A stretch of 7,751 bases of DNA from positions 1 through 7,751 of the forward strand of contig JAKSSI010000058.1 of assembly GCA_024403175.1 (NCBI GenBank), read 5' to 3'. The notes below the pieces were generated by a model. It did no database searches and was not told the DNA's origin. It saw only the letters and a list, made by a program, of their open reading frames with translations. Shown piece after piece: positions 7,175-7,751 of the stretch. This DNA is from Clostridia bacterium (GTDB taxonomy: Bacteria; Bacillota_A; Clostridia; Peptostreptococcales; Anaerovoracaceae). A program made the position numbers and the translations under genes. Every line of letters starts with the position of its first letter. Position 1 is the stretch's first letter.

Positions 7175-7751
7175 AGATTGCTACCAGCACAGGGATTGTA
7201 ATCATGCTAAGAAGCGTTGTTACGCAAGTAATACCGGCTGCGTAACCACCGTTTCTACCACTATCCTCAACAAGCACAGGTACTGCACTTGCAGTAGGAC
7301 AAGCAAATACTATATAACTTGCAAGCGCTGGGCCACTTGGCACATGCGCCAGCTTTAAAAACACCAAGAATCCAAGAGGCAGTAAAAACAGCTTTAAAAA
7401 GCATGTATAGTACATTCTCACATTCTTAAAAAGTGCTTTTATATCAGATCTATAAATCATTGCACCCATAGTAAGCATTGCCAGTGGCGTTACACAGCCG
7501 CTTACCGTATTTACGGCTTCTTGCGCTATTGATGGAATAGGTATTCCAACAAAGAAAATTACAAGACCAACGTAAATTGCTATAAGGCACGAAGACAGCA
7601 GTGCCTTTTTAACAGACTTTGCATCTACCTTTCCGGATAAAATAAGAGGTGCATATATCCAAAGATAGAAACTGTTAATTGTCAGATAAGATGCTACATA
7701 AAATGCAGCATTCTGACCCATTATCATAACCGCTAATGGAAGCCCAATAGC
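7161..7751 (-). CDS. AEC (auxin efflux carrier) family transporter, C-terminal part (5' partial)
   Basis: The frame is open to the right edge, giving 196 residues before the TAA. AEC transporters are usually a little over 300 residues, so about a third is outside the window and the internal ATG at 7727 is not the true start. The visible part begins AIGLPLAVMIMGQNAA, which fits the conserved glycine/proline segment in the middle of AEC proteins. It continues with about five hydrophobic helices, including a TPLAMLTMGAMI segment, PLGFLVFLKLAHV and the conserved PTASAVPVLVE near the C-terminus. AEC proteins move organic anions (malonate, malate and lactate carriers are known in bacteria) or remain unassigned. 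Its place upstream of an acyl-CoA dehydratase-like system makes a carboxylate substrate reasonable, but this is inference. It is followed after 25 nt by the GGDEF gene on the same strand. Confidence 0.85.
   Translation of the reverse strand, partial: AIGLPLAVMIMGQNAAFYVASYLTINSFYLWIYAPLILSGKVDAKSVKKALLSSCLIAIYVGLVIFFVGIPIPSIAQEAVNTVSGCVTPLAMLTMGAMIYRSDIKALFKNVRMYYTCFLKLFLLPLGFLVFLKLAHVPSGPALASYIVFACPTASAVPVLVEDSGRNGGYAAGITCVTTLLSMITIPVLVAIYSFW

Overview
The window is an AT-rich stretch that is almost fully coding, and every credible gene lies on the minus strand. Five genes are read from right to left: an AEC-family transporter (5' end outside the window), a membrane diguanylate cyclase (GGDEF), a membrane c-di-GMP phosphodiesterase (degenerate GGDEF plus EAL), a 995-residue tandem activase of the BadF/BadG/HgdC type, and an HgdB-like 2-hydroxyacyl-CoA dehydratase-related protein (3' end outside the window). 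The junctions are 25 nt, a 1-nt overlap, 13 nt and an 11-nt overlap. None leaves room for a terminator or a riboswitch, so a single transcript is likely. No RNA gene, insertion sequence, CRISPR array or prophage signal was seen.

The organism is probably a strict anaerobe. The large oxygen-sensitive activase family and the short gene spacing fit low-GC Clostridia (for example Lachnospiraceae-like bacteria). An anaerobic spirochaete such as Treponema cannot be excluded. This is an inference from gene content and style; there is no rRNA or other marker in the window.

Layout: bases 1-1095 hold the HgdB-like protein, 1085-4072 the double activase, 4086-6011 the EAL protein, 6011-7135 the GGDEF protein, and 7161-7751 the transporter. 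The GGDEF and EAL proteins both start with about seven membrane helices and form an apparent synthesis/degradation pair for cyclic di-GMP. The activase carries two ASKHA nucleotide-binding domains in one chain, each with the two cysteines that in HgdC homodimers hold a bridging [4Fe-4S] cluster. It then has a four-cysteine motif, a DUF2229-type region and a short tail that resembles the dehydratase part of the family.

The most notable points are two. First, what I remember as one protein of about 1400 residues in many anaerobes is here encoded by two genes overlapping by 11 nt, with a good ribosome binding site before a GTG start. Second, a c-di-GMP enzyme pair sits between a carboxylate-type transporter and this redox activase pair. 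The substrate of the dehydratase-like system cannot be read from the sequence.
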